The notes beneath the pieces are model-generated. The model worked only from the letters and a program-made list of their open reading frames with translations. It was not told where the DNA came from and did no database searches. From positions 1 to 16,189 of the forward strand of contig JBAXRT010000062.1 of NCBI GenBank assembly GCA_037131065.1: a stretch of DNA of 16,189 bases. The letters are read 5' to 3'. This document shows positions 1-8,257 of this stretch, one piece after another; position 1 is the stretch's first letter, and every line of letters begins with the position of its first letter. A program made the translations under genes and the position numbers. Source of the stretch: JBAXRT01 sp037131065. Lineage in GTDB: Bacteria > Bacteroidota > Bacteroidia > Bacteroidales > FEN-979.

Positions 1-180
1 TGCCCTCTTTACAGCATCAAGCTGGTCTTCGAAAATAGATTTGCTGTCGTATAGCAACCGGCCTATCAGAGTGCTCTTCCCGTCGTCAACACTCCCGGCA
101 GTGGTGAACCGCAATAGTTCCATCTCAAGATATGCCTTGCTTGAGAATGTAGGTTCACCGGAAGTTTCTTTATTGATCAT
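1..180 (-). CDS. cysN: Sulfate adenylyltransferase subunit 1 (ATP sulfurylase GTPase subunit), N-terminal part
   Basis: Only the first 60 codons are in the window and the gene continues past the left edge. The ATG is the cat at 178-180. Residues 29-37 read GSVDDGKST, the G1/P-loop (GxxxxGKS) of the CysN/NodQ branch of the EF-Tu-like GTPases, followed by LIGRLLYDS, also typical of this family. CysN hydrolyses GTP to drive formation of adenosine 5'-phosphosulfate from ATP and sulfate by CysD in the cytoplasm. The start lies 15 bp after the cysD stop on the same strand, so the two are surely co-transcribed. There is no clear ribosome binding site, as is usual in Bacteroidota. Whether a C-terminal APS kinase (CysC) domain is fused cannot be seen. 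Confidence 0.95.
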   Translation of the reverse strand, partial: MINKETSGEPTFSSKAYLEMELLRFTTAGSVDDGKSTLIGRLLYDSKSIFEDQLDAVKRA

Positions 181-195
181 TTGTATGCACTGAAC

Positions 196-1101
196 TTAAA
201 AGTAACCCTCTTTTTTTCGATCCTCCATTGCCGCCTCTGATCGCCGGTCATCGTACCGGCCACCCCTCTCCGTAACTCTTGTCGCTGCAATCTCCTGGAT
301 AATATCTTCAAGATTATTGGCGGTGGAAAGTGAAAGACCGGTACAACTTATATCCCCGACCGTACGGCATCGGACCTGGTGGCGCTCGACCTTTTCCCTT
401 GGTTTCATTTTCATAAATGGAGCAGAAGCCAGCCAAACCCCGTCGCGGGAAAAAACATCCCTTTCATGAGTAAAATAGATTGAAGGAAGTTCAATGCTTT
501 CAAGCAGGATATACTGCCAGACATCCATTTCGGTCCAGTTGCTTATCGGAAAAACGCGAAAATGTTCTCCCATTCTTTTCTTTCCGTTGAATAATGACCA
601 GAGTTCCGGGCGTTGATTTTTCGGATCCCATTGCCCGAATTCGTCCCTGTGAGAAAAAAATCTCTCTTTTGCCCGGGCCTTCTCTTCATCCCTCCGGGCC
701 CCGCCGATAGCTGCATCGAACTTATATTTTTCAATAGTATCCAGCAGGGTGACTGTCTGCAGGACATTCCGGCTTGCATTGACCCCCTGCTCTTCAGCAA
801 CCCTACCATCATCAATGGATTGCTGAACAGAACCAACGATCAGCTGAGCGTCAAATTTCCTGACAAGCTCATCCCTGAATTCAAGGGTTTCAATAAAATT
901 ATGCCCGGTATCAATGTGAAGCAGGGGGAAAGGAAACTTAGCAGGGAAAAAGGCCTTCCTGGAAAGATGTACCAATACGATAGAATCTTTTCCGCCCGAA
1001 AAGAGTAATACAGGTCGTTCAAACTGGGCAGCTACTTCCCTTAAAACATAAATTGCCTCTGACTCCAGTTCCCTGAGATGAGTCAAACGATATTTACTCA
1101 T
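196..1101 (-). CDS. cysD: Sulfate adenylyltransferase subunit 2 (ATP sulfurylase catalytic subunit)
   Basis: This 301-residue protein is essentially the same length as E. coli CysD (about 302). It is an ATP pyrophosphatase-fold (PP-loop) enzyme: residues 35-40 are SGGKDS, the PP-loop, and LLHIDTGHNF, GGARRDEEKARAKER and FPISNWTEMDVWQYI are family signatures. With CysN it makes adenosine 5'-phosphosulfate from sulfate and ATP. The ATG is at 1099-1101, preceded by a purine-rich stretch (AAGAGGCGAGGG) that could act as a ribosome binding site. It follows the stop of the tyrosine kinase gene by only 21 bp on the same strand. This suggests read-through from the polysaccharide export genes and a link between sulfate activation and exopolysaccharide or lipid sulfation. 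Ordinary sulfur assimilation remains possible because the rest of the cluster is outside the window. Confidence 0.96.
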   Translation of the reverse strand: MSKYRLTHLRELESEAIYVLREVAAQFERPVLLFSGGKDSIVLVHLSRKAFFPAKFPFPLLHIDTGHNFIETLEFRDELVRKFDAQLIVGSVQQSIDDGRVAEEQGVNASRNVLQTVTLLDTIEKYKFDAAIGGARRDEEKARAKERFFSHRDEFGQWDPKNQRPELWSLFNGKKRMGEHFRVFPISNWTEMDVWQYILLESIELPSIYFTHERDVFSRDGVWLASAPFMKMKPREKVERHQVRCRTVGDISCTGLSLSTANNLEDIIQEIAATRVTERGGRYDDRRSEAAMEDRKKEGYF

Positions 1102-1122
1102 GCTGATCCCTCGCCTCTTTTC

Positions 1123-3609
1123 TTAGGATTTACCGAAAATCCTTTGGAGTATTGATTTTTTCTGGGAATCCCTGTCATCAGAATAGTACCCGTATCCGTA
1201 CCCATACCCATATCCGTATCCATATCCATAACCCGAACCGTATCCATATCCATACCCGTATCCATACCCGTATCCATAAGAGTTACGGTTAAGTATAACG
1301 TCGTTAATAAGGATTGCAAGGTGTGGAATGTTGCGTTGTTCCATATCACGGATGATGGAACCAAAGATCTTTTTATTTGTATAATTCTGGCGGACAAGAT
1401 ACAGGTTTGCATCCGTATGTTTCATGAGCAGGAACGCATCCGTAACCAAACCAACGGGAGGAGTGTCAATAATGATATAATCGTAAATCTCCTTCAGTTT
1501 ATTGAACAGGAAAGTGCACTTTTCCGAAGCGATAAGTTCCGAAGGATTCGGGGGAGCAGGACCGGCCATTATGATGTCAAGGTTTTCAATCCCGGATTCC
1601 TGGATAATATCTTCAAGTTTACTTTTATTGATTAAATATGAACTAATCCCCTCTGTATTGGTCAGGCCAAAGTCCTGGTAAATTTTCGGCTTTCTAAGGT
1701 CAAACCCCATCAGAAGGGTCTTTTTTCCATAAAGAGCAAAAATAGAAGCCAGGTTGATCGAAATAAAGGTTTTACCTGCACTAACCATATCGGAGGTAAC
1801 AAGAATTGTCTGTTTCTCCTTGCCCTGAAGCAGATACTGAAGATTGGTACGGATGGAACGGAACGACTCTGCAATGGTTGATTTCGGAGAATCAATAACC
1901 ACAACTTTACTTGGTTTATCATTGTGAATGACGTGTCCGATAATCGGCAGCTTGGTTATTTTTTCCACATCTTCACGCTCCATTACCTTGTCGTTGAAAT
2001 AATCTTTTCCAAGAATGTAGACCACTGGCAGGATGATACCCAAGATCAAAGCAATAATATAGTTAAGGCTCTTTTTAGGAAATACCGGTGATGCGCCACC
2101 ACCACGTGCTTCGTCAATCACTTCATTATCTGAAAGATTGGCTGCCTGGGTTATCTGTGCCTCTGATCTTTTCTGGAGCAGGTAAGTATAGATCGCATCG
2201 GTCAGTTTGAATTTTCTTTCGATTCCGAAAAGAACCCTTTGGGTCTCGGGGAGTTGTCCAATCCGTGCATTGATCTGGGCCACCCGGTCATTCACCTCCT
2301 TGAGGGCAATTTCATTTGAGTTTATGGCACTTTTAATATTCTCATAGAGAGCATTTTTTGTCGTTGCTATCTGGAGATCGATGGATCTCAGGCTCGGATT
2401 CTTTTCCTTGGAATACTGAGAGGTCTCGGTTCGCTTCATGTAAAGTGAAGTAAGCTGCATGGTAAGATCGTTCAGCACGGTGTTGTCGATCCCCATGGAG
2501 GCAGGAACAATAAGCTCATCCAGTTTCTGATTCTTCTCAATATATTCCTTCATATTTTGAAGGTACTTTGATTTAATTATGAGCACCGCCTTTTCATCCT
2601 GGAGCTGCATCATCTTGTCGAATACGGCTTTTGCTTCATCATCCAGGTTCATGATCTCCTTGTTGGTCCTGAAAACCATCAGCGCTTTTTCAGAAGAATT
2701 GAGTGAATCGGCAATCCCCTGGAGCTCCCTGTCTATGAAGGAAATAGTCCGTGTCGCAACGATGTTTTTTCTTTCAAGTCCCCTGGCAAGGTACTCCTTG
2801 GTAAGGGTGTTCAGAAAATCGACCAGTTTATCAACATTCCCTCCTTTTAATTTAATTTCAATTATCGAGGCCTCCTTGTTGATGGGTTCGATACTGAAGG
2901 ATTTGAACTCCTTAACAAGCCCGTCATAGTCTTTAAAAGTAAAAAAGAAGGATTTTTTCATATCCTTCTGGGGATCGAAATTATCTGTGAGCAAAACACG
3001 AAACTTAAAATCCTTTGACTGAATCTCTTCTCCAAAAGAAAAAGTTTCATCAAAGGCGATGTTTGCCTTGCGGTCTTCAAGAAGCTGCCTGCGTGAAAAA
3101 TTGTAGAATTTAATATCCTCATCTTTTGCCTCAAGTCGGAATTTATCTTTTGAGATAAATGAAAGGTTAAACTGCAGGCCGACAGGTTGCGGGAATGATG
3201 TATCCATAACAACTTTGAATGGACAATCCTTGTACAATTCCTTGGTTATAAAGTTTTCTTCACTGAAATAACTGACTTCAAAACCGATCTTGGTCACAGT
3301 ACGGTAAGTGAGCGAATAAGATGAAATAACCCCGATCTCATTCTGAAGATTTTGCATGTTGTTGAACAGGCCAAGACCGATCATATCCTGTGGATTCATC
3401 TTGTTTTCAGATTTATCCTTGACGAGGACAGTGGTTTTTACCTCATATACCGGCTTTGTGTATTTATTAAAAATAAAGGCGATAATGAGCGCAATGAAGA
3501 TAGTTACAGCAAAGAAGTACCAATAGCGGTAGAACTTGAAAAGAATAAGCTTATAATCGACAGATTGCTGCTGCTGGGTGAAATCTTGAATATTTTCGTT
3601 CACAGGCAC
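1123..3609 (-). CDS. wzc: Wzc/ExoP-type polysaccharide co-polymerase with C-terminal BY-kinase domain and Gly-Tyr tail
   Basis: This 828-residue inner-membrane protein controls polysaccharide chain length and export. It has a Wzz-like N-terminus with TM1 around residues 29-48, a long periplasmic coiled-coil/GNVR region, TM2 around 516-537, and a cytoplasmic tyrosine autokinase domain. The kinase P-loop reads SDMVSAGKT (606-614; K613, T614). Walker A' is LLMGFDLRKP (D637, R639) and Walker B is IIIDTPP with D715. The first glycine usual in this P-loop (SGEGKT in relatives) is Ser610. The C-terminus carries 16 tyrosines in a Gly-Tyr repeat (778-809), far more than the 5-7 usual in the family; these are presumably the autophosphorylation sites. 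The likely start is GTG at 3607-3609, 5 bp after the wza stop; no ATG is available nearby. A second GTG at 3601-3603 is an alternative. Confidence 0.95.
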   Translation of the reverse strand: MPVNENIQDFTQQQQSVDYKLILFKFYRYWYFFAVTIFIALIIAFIFNKYTKPVYEVKTTVLVKDKSENKMNPQDMIGLGLFNNMQNLQNEIGVISSYSLTYRTVTKIGFEVSYFSEENFITKELYKDCPFKVVMDTSFPQPVGLQFNLSFISKDKFRLEAKDEDIKFYNFSRRQLLEDRKANIAFDETFSFGEEIQSKDFKFRVLLTDNFDPQKDMKKSFFFTFKDYDGLVKEFKSFSIEPINKEASIIEIKLKGGNVDKLVDFLNTLTKEYLARGLERKNIVATRTISFIDRELQGIADSLNSSEKALMVFRTNKEIMNLDDEAKAVFDKMMQLQDEKAVLIIKSKYLQNMKEYIEKNQKLDELIVPASMGIDNTVLNDLTMQLTSLYMKRTETSQYSKEKNPSLRSIDLQIATTKNALYENIKSAINSNEIALKEVNDRVAQINARIGQLPETQRVLFGIERKFKLTDAIYTYLLQKRSEAQITQAANLSDNEVIDEARGGGASPVFPKKSLNYIIALILGIILPVVYILGKDYFNDKVMEREDVEKITKLPIIGHVIHNDKPSKVVVIDSPKSTIAESFRSIRTNLQYLLQGKEKQTILVTSDMVSAGKTFISINLASIFALYGKKTLLMGFDLRKPKIYQDFGLTNTEGISSYLINKSKLEDIIQESGIENLDIIMAGPAPPNPSELIASEKCTFLFNKLKEIYDYIIIDTPPVGLVTDAFLLMKHTDANLYLVRQNYTNKKIFGSIIRDMEQRNIPHLAILINDVILNRNSYGYGYGYGYGYGYGSGYGYGYGYGYGYGYGYYSDDRDSQKKSILQRIFGKS
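1183..1278 (-). repeat. In-frame tandem Gly-Tyr codon repeat at the 3' end of wzc
   Basis: These 96 bases encode 32 residues made of seven YG units, one SG, seven YG units and a final YY (16 Tyr, 15 Gly, 1 Ser). At DNA level it is a degenerate 6-bp repeat (TAY GGN) with mixed TAT/TAC and GGA/GGG/GGT codons. The longer shared blocks point to past slippage or duplication in multiples of 6 or 12 bp. Any such length change stays in frame, so the number of phosphorylatable tyrosines could vary between strains. Confidence 0.95.
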
Positions 3610-3614
3610 AGATT

Positions 3615-4406
3615 TTATTTGAAGTAATTAATTAACAACAAGGCAGTTGAAATAGCTGTGAAAACAACGGCCCAGGGGAATGTTGCAAAGCCCCACTGTT
3701 TGATTCCGAGTGGTGAAATGTAAAGAATATCACCAGGCATCAGGTAGTAGAATTCAGAACTAAGAATCTTATCGCTGTTGAGGTCGAGATAATAAATTTT
3801 TGAACCTCCTTTGGTCGCCCGGATCAGGGCAACTTTTTTTCGGTTTGCAAAATCAGTCAGGTCTCCGGCCATGGAAAAGGCTTCAAAAATTGAGATCTCA
3901 TCCTGGTATATTTTGTACTGGCCAGGGCGGGCAACCTCTCCGACAATGGTTATATTGAAGTTAACCATTTTTACAACAACCATTGTTTCGTTGAGGTATT
4001 CATTAATTAATTGTTGTAAAACATTTTTGACTTGTTCAACAGTGAGGTCTTTTACGTAGACTTTACCGATGATCGGGAAATCAATATATCCTTCCGACGT
4101 AACACTGTAGCTGTTGAGATAAATAGAAGCATCATTTGCATAGTCATTATAACCACCACCCGTCGATTGCTTGTTAAAAAACATGAAGGTTTTTTCATCG
4201 AGGCTGAAAATCCTGATATATAAATTGTCCTTAGGTTGTATCTTGTAATCAATAACACGTTTATTCATGAAAAGCGAAGCAGTATCTTCTTTCTGTTTTT
4301 TTTGCAGGTATTTAATTTTTTTTTGGGGAACACACGATGACAGAATTAAGATAAAAAAGAAGAGTATGATTGCCAGGTTAGATAAAACAGGAAGGTATTT
4401 TTTCAT
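3615..4406 (-). CDS. wza: Polysaccharide export outer-membrane lipoprotein, Wza/GfcE type
   Basis: With the chosen start the protein has 263 residues. Residues 1-25 form a lipoprotein signal peptide: MKKYLP, a long hydrophobic run, then LSSC with Cys25 as the lipidated residue. A Poly_export domain follows (about 52-145, with VIDYKIQPKDNLYIRIFSLD), then an SLBB domain (about 150-230, with ITIVGEVARPGQYKIY and MPGDILYISP), then a C-terminal hydrophobic segment (about 240-260) where Wza has its outer-membrane helix. It forms the outer-membrane exit pore for polysaccharide and works with the Wzc encoded 5 bp downstream. In-frame upstream starts exist at 4454 and 4415. The 4454 start lies upstream of a promoter-like -7 box, and the signal peptide shape fits the ATG at 4404-4406 best; 4415 cannot be excluded. 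Confidence 0.92.
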   Translation of the reverse strand: MKKYLPVLSNLAIILFFFILILSSCVPQKKIKYLQKKQKEDTASLFMNKRVIDYKIQPKDNLYIRIFSLDEKTFMFFNKQSTGGGYNDYANDASIYLNSYSVTSEGYIDFPIIGKVYVKDLTVEQVKNVLQQLINEYLNETMVVVKMVNFNITIVGEVARPGQYKIYQDEISIFEAFSMAGDLTDFANRKKVALIRATKGGSKIYYLDLNSDKILSSEFYYLMPGDILYISPLGIKQWGFATFPWAVVFTAISTALLLINYFK

Positions 4407-4426
4407 AAAGGCCATAGTTAGGGGAA

Positions 4427-4459
4427 CAAAAATACATATTTTTTTTAAGAGCACTGCAA
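4427..4459 (-). promoter_or_regulatory. Putative Bacteroidota promoter for wza-wzc-cysDN
   Basis: On the minus strand TATTTTTG (4427-4434) matches the -7 consensus TAnnTTTG, with a TTG (4457-4459) 22 bases further upstream. Transcription would begin around 4420, giving a very short leader before the wza start at 4406 or 4415. It lies in the short gap after miaB, so the export genes need not depend on miaB transcription. Confidence 0.5.
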
Positions 4460-4479
4460 CCTAAACAATCAGCAGATAT

Positions 4480-5832
4480 TCACGAGATCTCACCCATCAG
4501 GGTTGCTGAGGTGCAACGGGAAATCTTAACATTTACATAATCTCCTGTTTTTAACCCATTTTTGTTGAAGACAATCACTTTATTCTGACTGTTTCGACCA
4601 AAAAAATGGTTATTTGACCGTTTGGATTCTCCTTCAATCAGCACCTCAAATACTTTCCCTATATCGTTTTTGTTACTTTTCAATGACAACTCCTGCTGGA
4701 GAGCGATAATCTCCCTCAAACGACGTTCTTTCACGGCTTCAGAGACATCATCTTTCATTGCTTGTGCTGCAATGGTGCCGGGCCGTTCGGAGTACTTGAA
4801 CATATAGGAAAAATCGAACCTTGCCAACTTCATCACTGACAGAGTATCAAGATGATCTTCCTCGGTTTCGGAACAAAAACCGGTAATAATGTCAGTAGTT
4901 ACCGAACAGTCAGGCAGGGCTTGCCTTATAGCATCTATATTTTCGAGATACTGCTCCCGTGAGTACTTTCTGTTCATCCCTTCAAGGATCTTGTTGCTTC
5001 CTGATTGAACCGGAAGATGAACAGATCTGCAAATGTTCCGGTGATCTGCCATGGTCCGCAGTAATTCCTCCGACAAATCCTTCGGGTGGGATGTGGCATA
5101 GCGCACACGAATGGAATCGCTTACCCTCGCTACTTCTGATAATAACCTGGCAAAAGAGAGAGCCTCTCCTTTTTCGATCCACCGGTAGGAATTAACATTC
5201 TGACCGAGCAGTGTCACTTCACGGTATCCCAGCGAATAGAGTTCCTTTGTTTCATTGATGATGGAGCGGAATTCACGGCTTCTTTCCTGGCCGCGGGTAG
5301 AAGGAACAACACAATAAGAGCAGAAGTTTTCACACCCGCGCATGATTGATATGAATCCTGAAACCCCATTACTGTCAAGACGCACAGGATGTATATCGGC
5401 GTAGGTCTCATCCAGTGATAAAATGGTATTTATTGCAGTTTGACCGGAACCAACCTTTTTTAATAACTCAGGAAGCTGACGGTAGGCATCAGGTCCGGCA
5501 ATTAGATCAAGCAGGCTCTCATCTTCCATTAACGAGGCTTTGGTGCGTTCGGCCATGCAGCCAAGAAGCCCTACGACAAGACCGGGCTTCTTCTTTTTTA
5601 GTGAACGGAAGAAGTGAAGTCTGTGCCTTACCCTTTGTTCGGCATTTTCCCGGATGGAACACGTGTTAACAAAAAGGATATCAGCCTCTTCAGGAATGTT
5701 TGTACAATGGTATCCGCTATTGTTTAAAATTGATGTAACGATCTCGCTGTCGGAAAAATTCATCTGACAACCATAGGTCTCAATATAAACCTTTTCATTT
5801 TTTTCAATCGATGGAATATCACCTTTTGTCAT
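4480..5832 (-). CDS. miaB: tRNA-2-methylthio-N6-dimethylallyladenosine synthase
   Basis: This 450-residue methylthiotransferase is of normal length. The N-terminal MTTase domain has auxiliary-cluster cysteines at C22 (ETYGCQMN), C58 (VNTCSIRENAEQR) and C92 (GLLGCMAER). The radical SAM domain has the CxxxCxxC motif at C167, C171 and C174 (GCENFCSYC). A TRAM domain occupies roughly residues 385-450. It adds a methylthio group to i6A37 in tRNAs reading UNN codons. VNTCSIRENAEQR and the TYGCQMN start separate MiaB from RimO and MtaB. It is transcribed divergently from topA. The gene downstream on the same strand is wza, whose start is about 70 bp away with its own promoter-like sequence. Confidence 0.97.
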   Translation of the reverse strand: MTKGDIPSIEKNEKVYIETYGCQMNFSDSEIVTSILNNSGYHCTNIPEEADILFVNTCSIRENAEQRVRHRLHFFRSLKKKKPGLVVGLLGCMAERTKASLMEDESLLDLIAGPDAYRQLPELLKKVGSGQTAINTILSLDETYADIHPVRLDSNGVSGFISIMRGCENFCSYCVVPSTRGQERSREFRSIINETKELYSLGYREVTLLGQNVNSYRWIEKGEALSFARLLSEVARVSDSIRVRYATSHPKDLSEELLRTMADHRNICRSVHLPVQSGSNKILEGMNRKYSREQYLENIDAIRQALPDCSVTTDIITGFCSETEEDHLDTLSVMKLARFDFSYMFKYSERPGTIAAQAMKDDVSEAVKERRLREIIALQQELSLKSNKNDIGKVFEVLIEGESKRSNNHFFGRNSQNKVIVFNKNGLKTGDYVNVKISRCTSATLMGEIS

Positions 5833-5861
5833 CGAAACCGATTAAGCAGAAAAAACGGGCA

Positions 5862-5869
5862 CAAAGGTA
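5862..5869 (-). promoter_or_regulatory. Putative -7 box for miaB
   Basis: On the minus strand TACCTTTG fits TAnnTTTG, about 30 bases before the miaB ATG. No convincing TTG is seen at the expected upstream distance. The upstream region overlaps the -7 box of topA on the other strand. Confidence 0.45.
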
Positions 5870-5888
5870 AGGATAATGTTTATTGTAC

Positions 5889-5896
5889 TACTTTTG
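5889..5896 (+). promoter_or_regulatory. Putative -7 box for topA
   Basis: TACTTTTG fits TAnnTTTG, 33 bases before the topA ATG at 5930, giving a leader of about 25-30 bases. No clear -33 TTG is found at 17-23 bases upstream. It is the divergent partner of the miaB box, with only 19 bases between the two boxes. Confidence 0.45.
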
Positions 5897-5929
5897 TACC
5901 GGATTCTAAGCACTTAAAACGAATAATCA

Positions 5930-8248
5930 ATGAGTAAGAATCTTGTAATTGTTGAGTCTCCTGCCAAAGCAAAAACGATCGGTGGATTTCTTGGAAACGA
6001 GTTTCTGGTAAAATCGTGCATGGGACACGTGGTGGATCTGTCAAAAAAAGATTTGGGTGTCGATATAGAAAATGGGTTTATTCCGAATTATGTTGTTTCG
6101 CCTGAGAAGAAAAAGATCGTCACGGATCTGAAGAAACTAGCCAAGGACGTCGAGGTTGTATGGCTGGCTTCTGATGAGGACCGCGAAGGGGAGGCCATAG
6201 CATGGCATCTGTTTGAAGTTCTTGACCTGGACAAAACGAAGACCAAACGGATCGCATTTCATGAAATAACGAAACATGCGATCCAGGAGGCGATTGATAA
6301 TCCAAGGGAAATTGATAAGAACCTTGTTGATGCACAACAGGCCCGTCGTGTGCTTGACCGGTTGGTTGGATTCGAATTATCTCCCCTTCTCTGGAAGAAG
6401 ATAAAACCCTCTTTATCAGCTGGGCGTGTTCAATCGGTGGCTGTGAGGCTGATCGCAGAGCGTGAGGAAGAGATCAGGGAATTCAGAAGCACTTCCGCTT
6501 ACAGGATTGTTGCCGATTTTGTCTTTGTACAAGGGGACAAAACCGTCAAAATTCTGGCGGAACTTAATAAACGGTTTAACACAAAAGAGGAGGCGGCCGG
6601 GTTTCTTGAAAAGTGTAAAAGTGCCGATTATACTGTTAAAGAAGTAGAAACCAAACCTTCAAAAAAAACCCCGGCCCCTCCCTTTACTACCTCTACCTTA
6701 CAACAGGAAGCATCACGCAAGCTTGGTTTTTCAGTAGCAAATACCATGCGGATTGCCCAGGAGCTTTACGAATCCGGCAAAATTACCTATATGCGAACAG
6801 ATTCCGTGAATCTTTCAGATATGGCGCTTGCCTTTGCTAAAAAAGAGATAACAGAATCTTTTGGACAGGAATATGCTAAGACCCGAAAATATCAAACCAA
6901 AACCAAAGGAGCCCAGGAGGCACACGAAGCGATCCGCCCGACTTATCTGAATAATAAAGAAATAGATGGAGACCGTTCCCATAAGCGGCTTTATGAACTG
7001 ATCTGGAAGAGAACAATCGCTTCTCAGATGGCTGACGCTGAACTGGAAAGAACAACGATCACAATCGGGATCTCTTCAACAAAGGAAGAATTTCTGGCAA
7101 AAGGTGAGGTTATTAAATTTGACGGGTTTCTTAAGTTGTACCTGGAATCGAACGATGATGATGATACCGACGGGAAAGAGGGCATGCTCCCTCCGTTAAA
7201 CCAGGGGGATAAATTACTTGCAAAAAAAATCAGTGCACAGGAAAAATTCTCCCAACAGCCCGTCAGGTACACCGAAGCGATGCTTGTTAAGAAACTTGAG
7301 GAATTGGGAATCGGAAGACCCTCAACCTATGCTCCCATTATTTCGACCATTCAGAAAAGGGGCTATGTTGTTAGGGAAGACCGGCCAGGATTTACCAGGG
7401 ACTATATCCTGATTACCCTGAAGGATAAGAAAATTTCCGAACAGGTTTTGACAGAAAATGCCGGATTTGAAAAAGCGAAACTCTTTCCAACCGACATAGG
7501 CAATCTGGTGAACAGTTTTCTTATGCAGCATTTTTCCAATATCCTTGATTATAATTTCACTGCATCTGTCGAAGAGGAGTTCGATGAAATTGCTGAGGGC
7601 AAAATGGTCTGGAATGAAATGATAAAGGAATTTTATTTTCCATTCCATAATCAGATTGAAGGGACCCTGGAAAACACAAAAAAAGTGAGTGGGGAAAAGT
7701 TACTGGGGATAGACCCGGTAAGCCAGGAAAATGTATTTGTCAAGATCGGGCGTTATGGACCAATGGTACAGATCGGGAATACCGATTCTGAAAAAAAGCC
7801 CAAATTTTCTGCCCTGAAAAAGGGCCAAAGCATAGATACAATAAACCTTGAGGAGGCACTGGAGCTGTTTAAACTTCCAAGAATTCTCGGGGAATATGAA
7901 TCTTCTGAACTGGTAGTATCAACTGGAAGATTCGGACCATATATACGGCATAATTCGAAGTTTTATTCGCTGCCCAAAGCGGATGATCCACTCTATGTTA
8001 CCCTTGACCGAGCCATTGAGATCATCCAGGAGAAGCAAAACCAGGATAGTAAAAAGGTACTAAAGGAATTCGAAGATAAGGGCGAAATGATCCAGATCCT
8101 GAATGGCCGCTTTGGAACATATCTCTCTTATAATAAGCAGAACTATAAAATCCCCAAAGGAACTGATCCCAATACGCTGACGTTAGAAGGATGTAAATCT
8201 ATCATCATTAACACGGCCCCCTCCAAATCGAAATCAAGAAAGAAATAA
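5930..8248 (+). CDS. topA: DNA topoisomerase I (type IA)
   Basis: This 772-residue enzyme relaxes negative supercoils by cutting one strand through a 5'-phosphotyrosine. The Toprim domain has E9 in VIVESPAKAKTI and the DxDxE metal motif at D82, D84 and E86 (SDEDREGEA). The active tyrosine is Y287 in ITYMRTDS. GIGRPSTYAPIISTIQ (about 461-476) is another strong family block. The C-terminus has no paired cysteines. Instead it has three TopA_C-type repeats with GR(Y/F)G cores at about 591-617, 652-683 and 711-743, then a basic tail (SKSKSRKK). This zinc-finger-free form is common in Bacteroidota. An acidic run (ESNDDDDTD, about 406-414) looks like a surface loop. It forms a likely operon with the ureohydrolase-like gene 9 bp downstream. 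Confidence 0.98.
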   Translation: MSKNLVIVESPAKAKTIGGFLGNEFLVKSCMGHVVDLSKKDLGVDIENGFIPNYVVSPEKKKIVTDLKKLAKDVEVVWLASDEDREGEAIAWHLFEVLDLDKTKTKRIAFHEITKHAIQEAIDNPREIDKNLVDAQQARRVLDRLVGFELSPLLWKKIKPSLSAGRVQSVAVRLIAEREEEIREFRSTSAYRIVADFVFVQGDKTVKILAELNKRFNTKEEAAGFLEKCKSADYTVKEVETKPSKKTPAPPFTTSTLQQEASRKLGFSVANTMRIAQELYESGKITYMRTDSVNLSDMALAFAKKEITESFGQEYAKTRKYQTKTKGAQEAHEAIRPTYLNNKEIDGDRSHKRLYELIWKRTIASQMADAELERTTITIGISSTKEEFLAKGEVIKFDGFLKLYLESNDDDDTDGKEGMLPPLNQGDKLLAKKISAQEKFSQQPVRYTEAMLVKKLEELGIGRPSTYAPIISTIQKRGYVVREDRPGFTRDYILITLKDKKISEQVLTENAGFEKAKLFPTDIGNLVNSFLMQHFSNILDYNFTASVEEEFDEIAEGKMVWNEMIKEFYFPFHNQIEGTLENTKKVSGEKLLGIDPVSQENVFVKIGRYGPMVQIGNTDSEKKPKFSALKKGQSIDTINLEEALELFKLPRILGEYESSELVVSTGRFGPYIRHNSKFYSLPKADDPLYVTLDRAIEIIQEKQNQDSKKVLKEFEDKGEMIQILNGRFGTYLSYNKQNYKIPKGTDPNTLTLEGCKSIIINTAPSKSKSRKK

Positions 8249-8257
8249 TAATATTCC

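Noticed and set aside
1183..1290. Short regular repeats that could be taken for a CRISPR array or satellite DNA
   Set aside because: The period is 6 bp with no spacers, and the block is entirely in frame within wzc as Gly-Tyr codons.
1098..1412. Open frame rich in Met-Asp-Thr repeats overlapping the end of wzc
   Set aside because: It is the shifted-frame reading of the Gly-Tyr codon repeat and has no independent support.
4407..4454. Upstream start for wza at 4454
   Set aside because: It would lie upstream of the likely promoter box and puts extra residues before a well-formed lipoprotein signal peptide.
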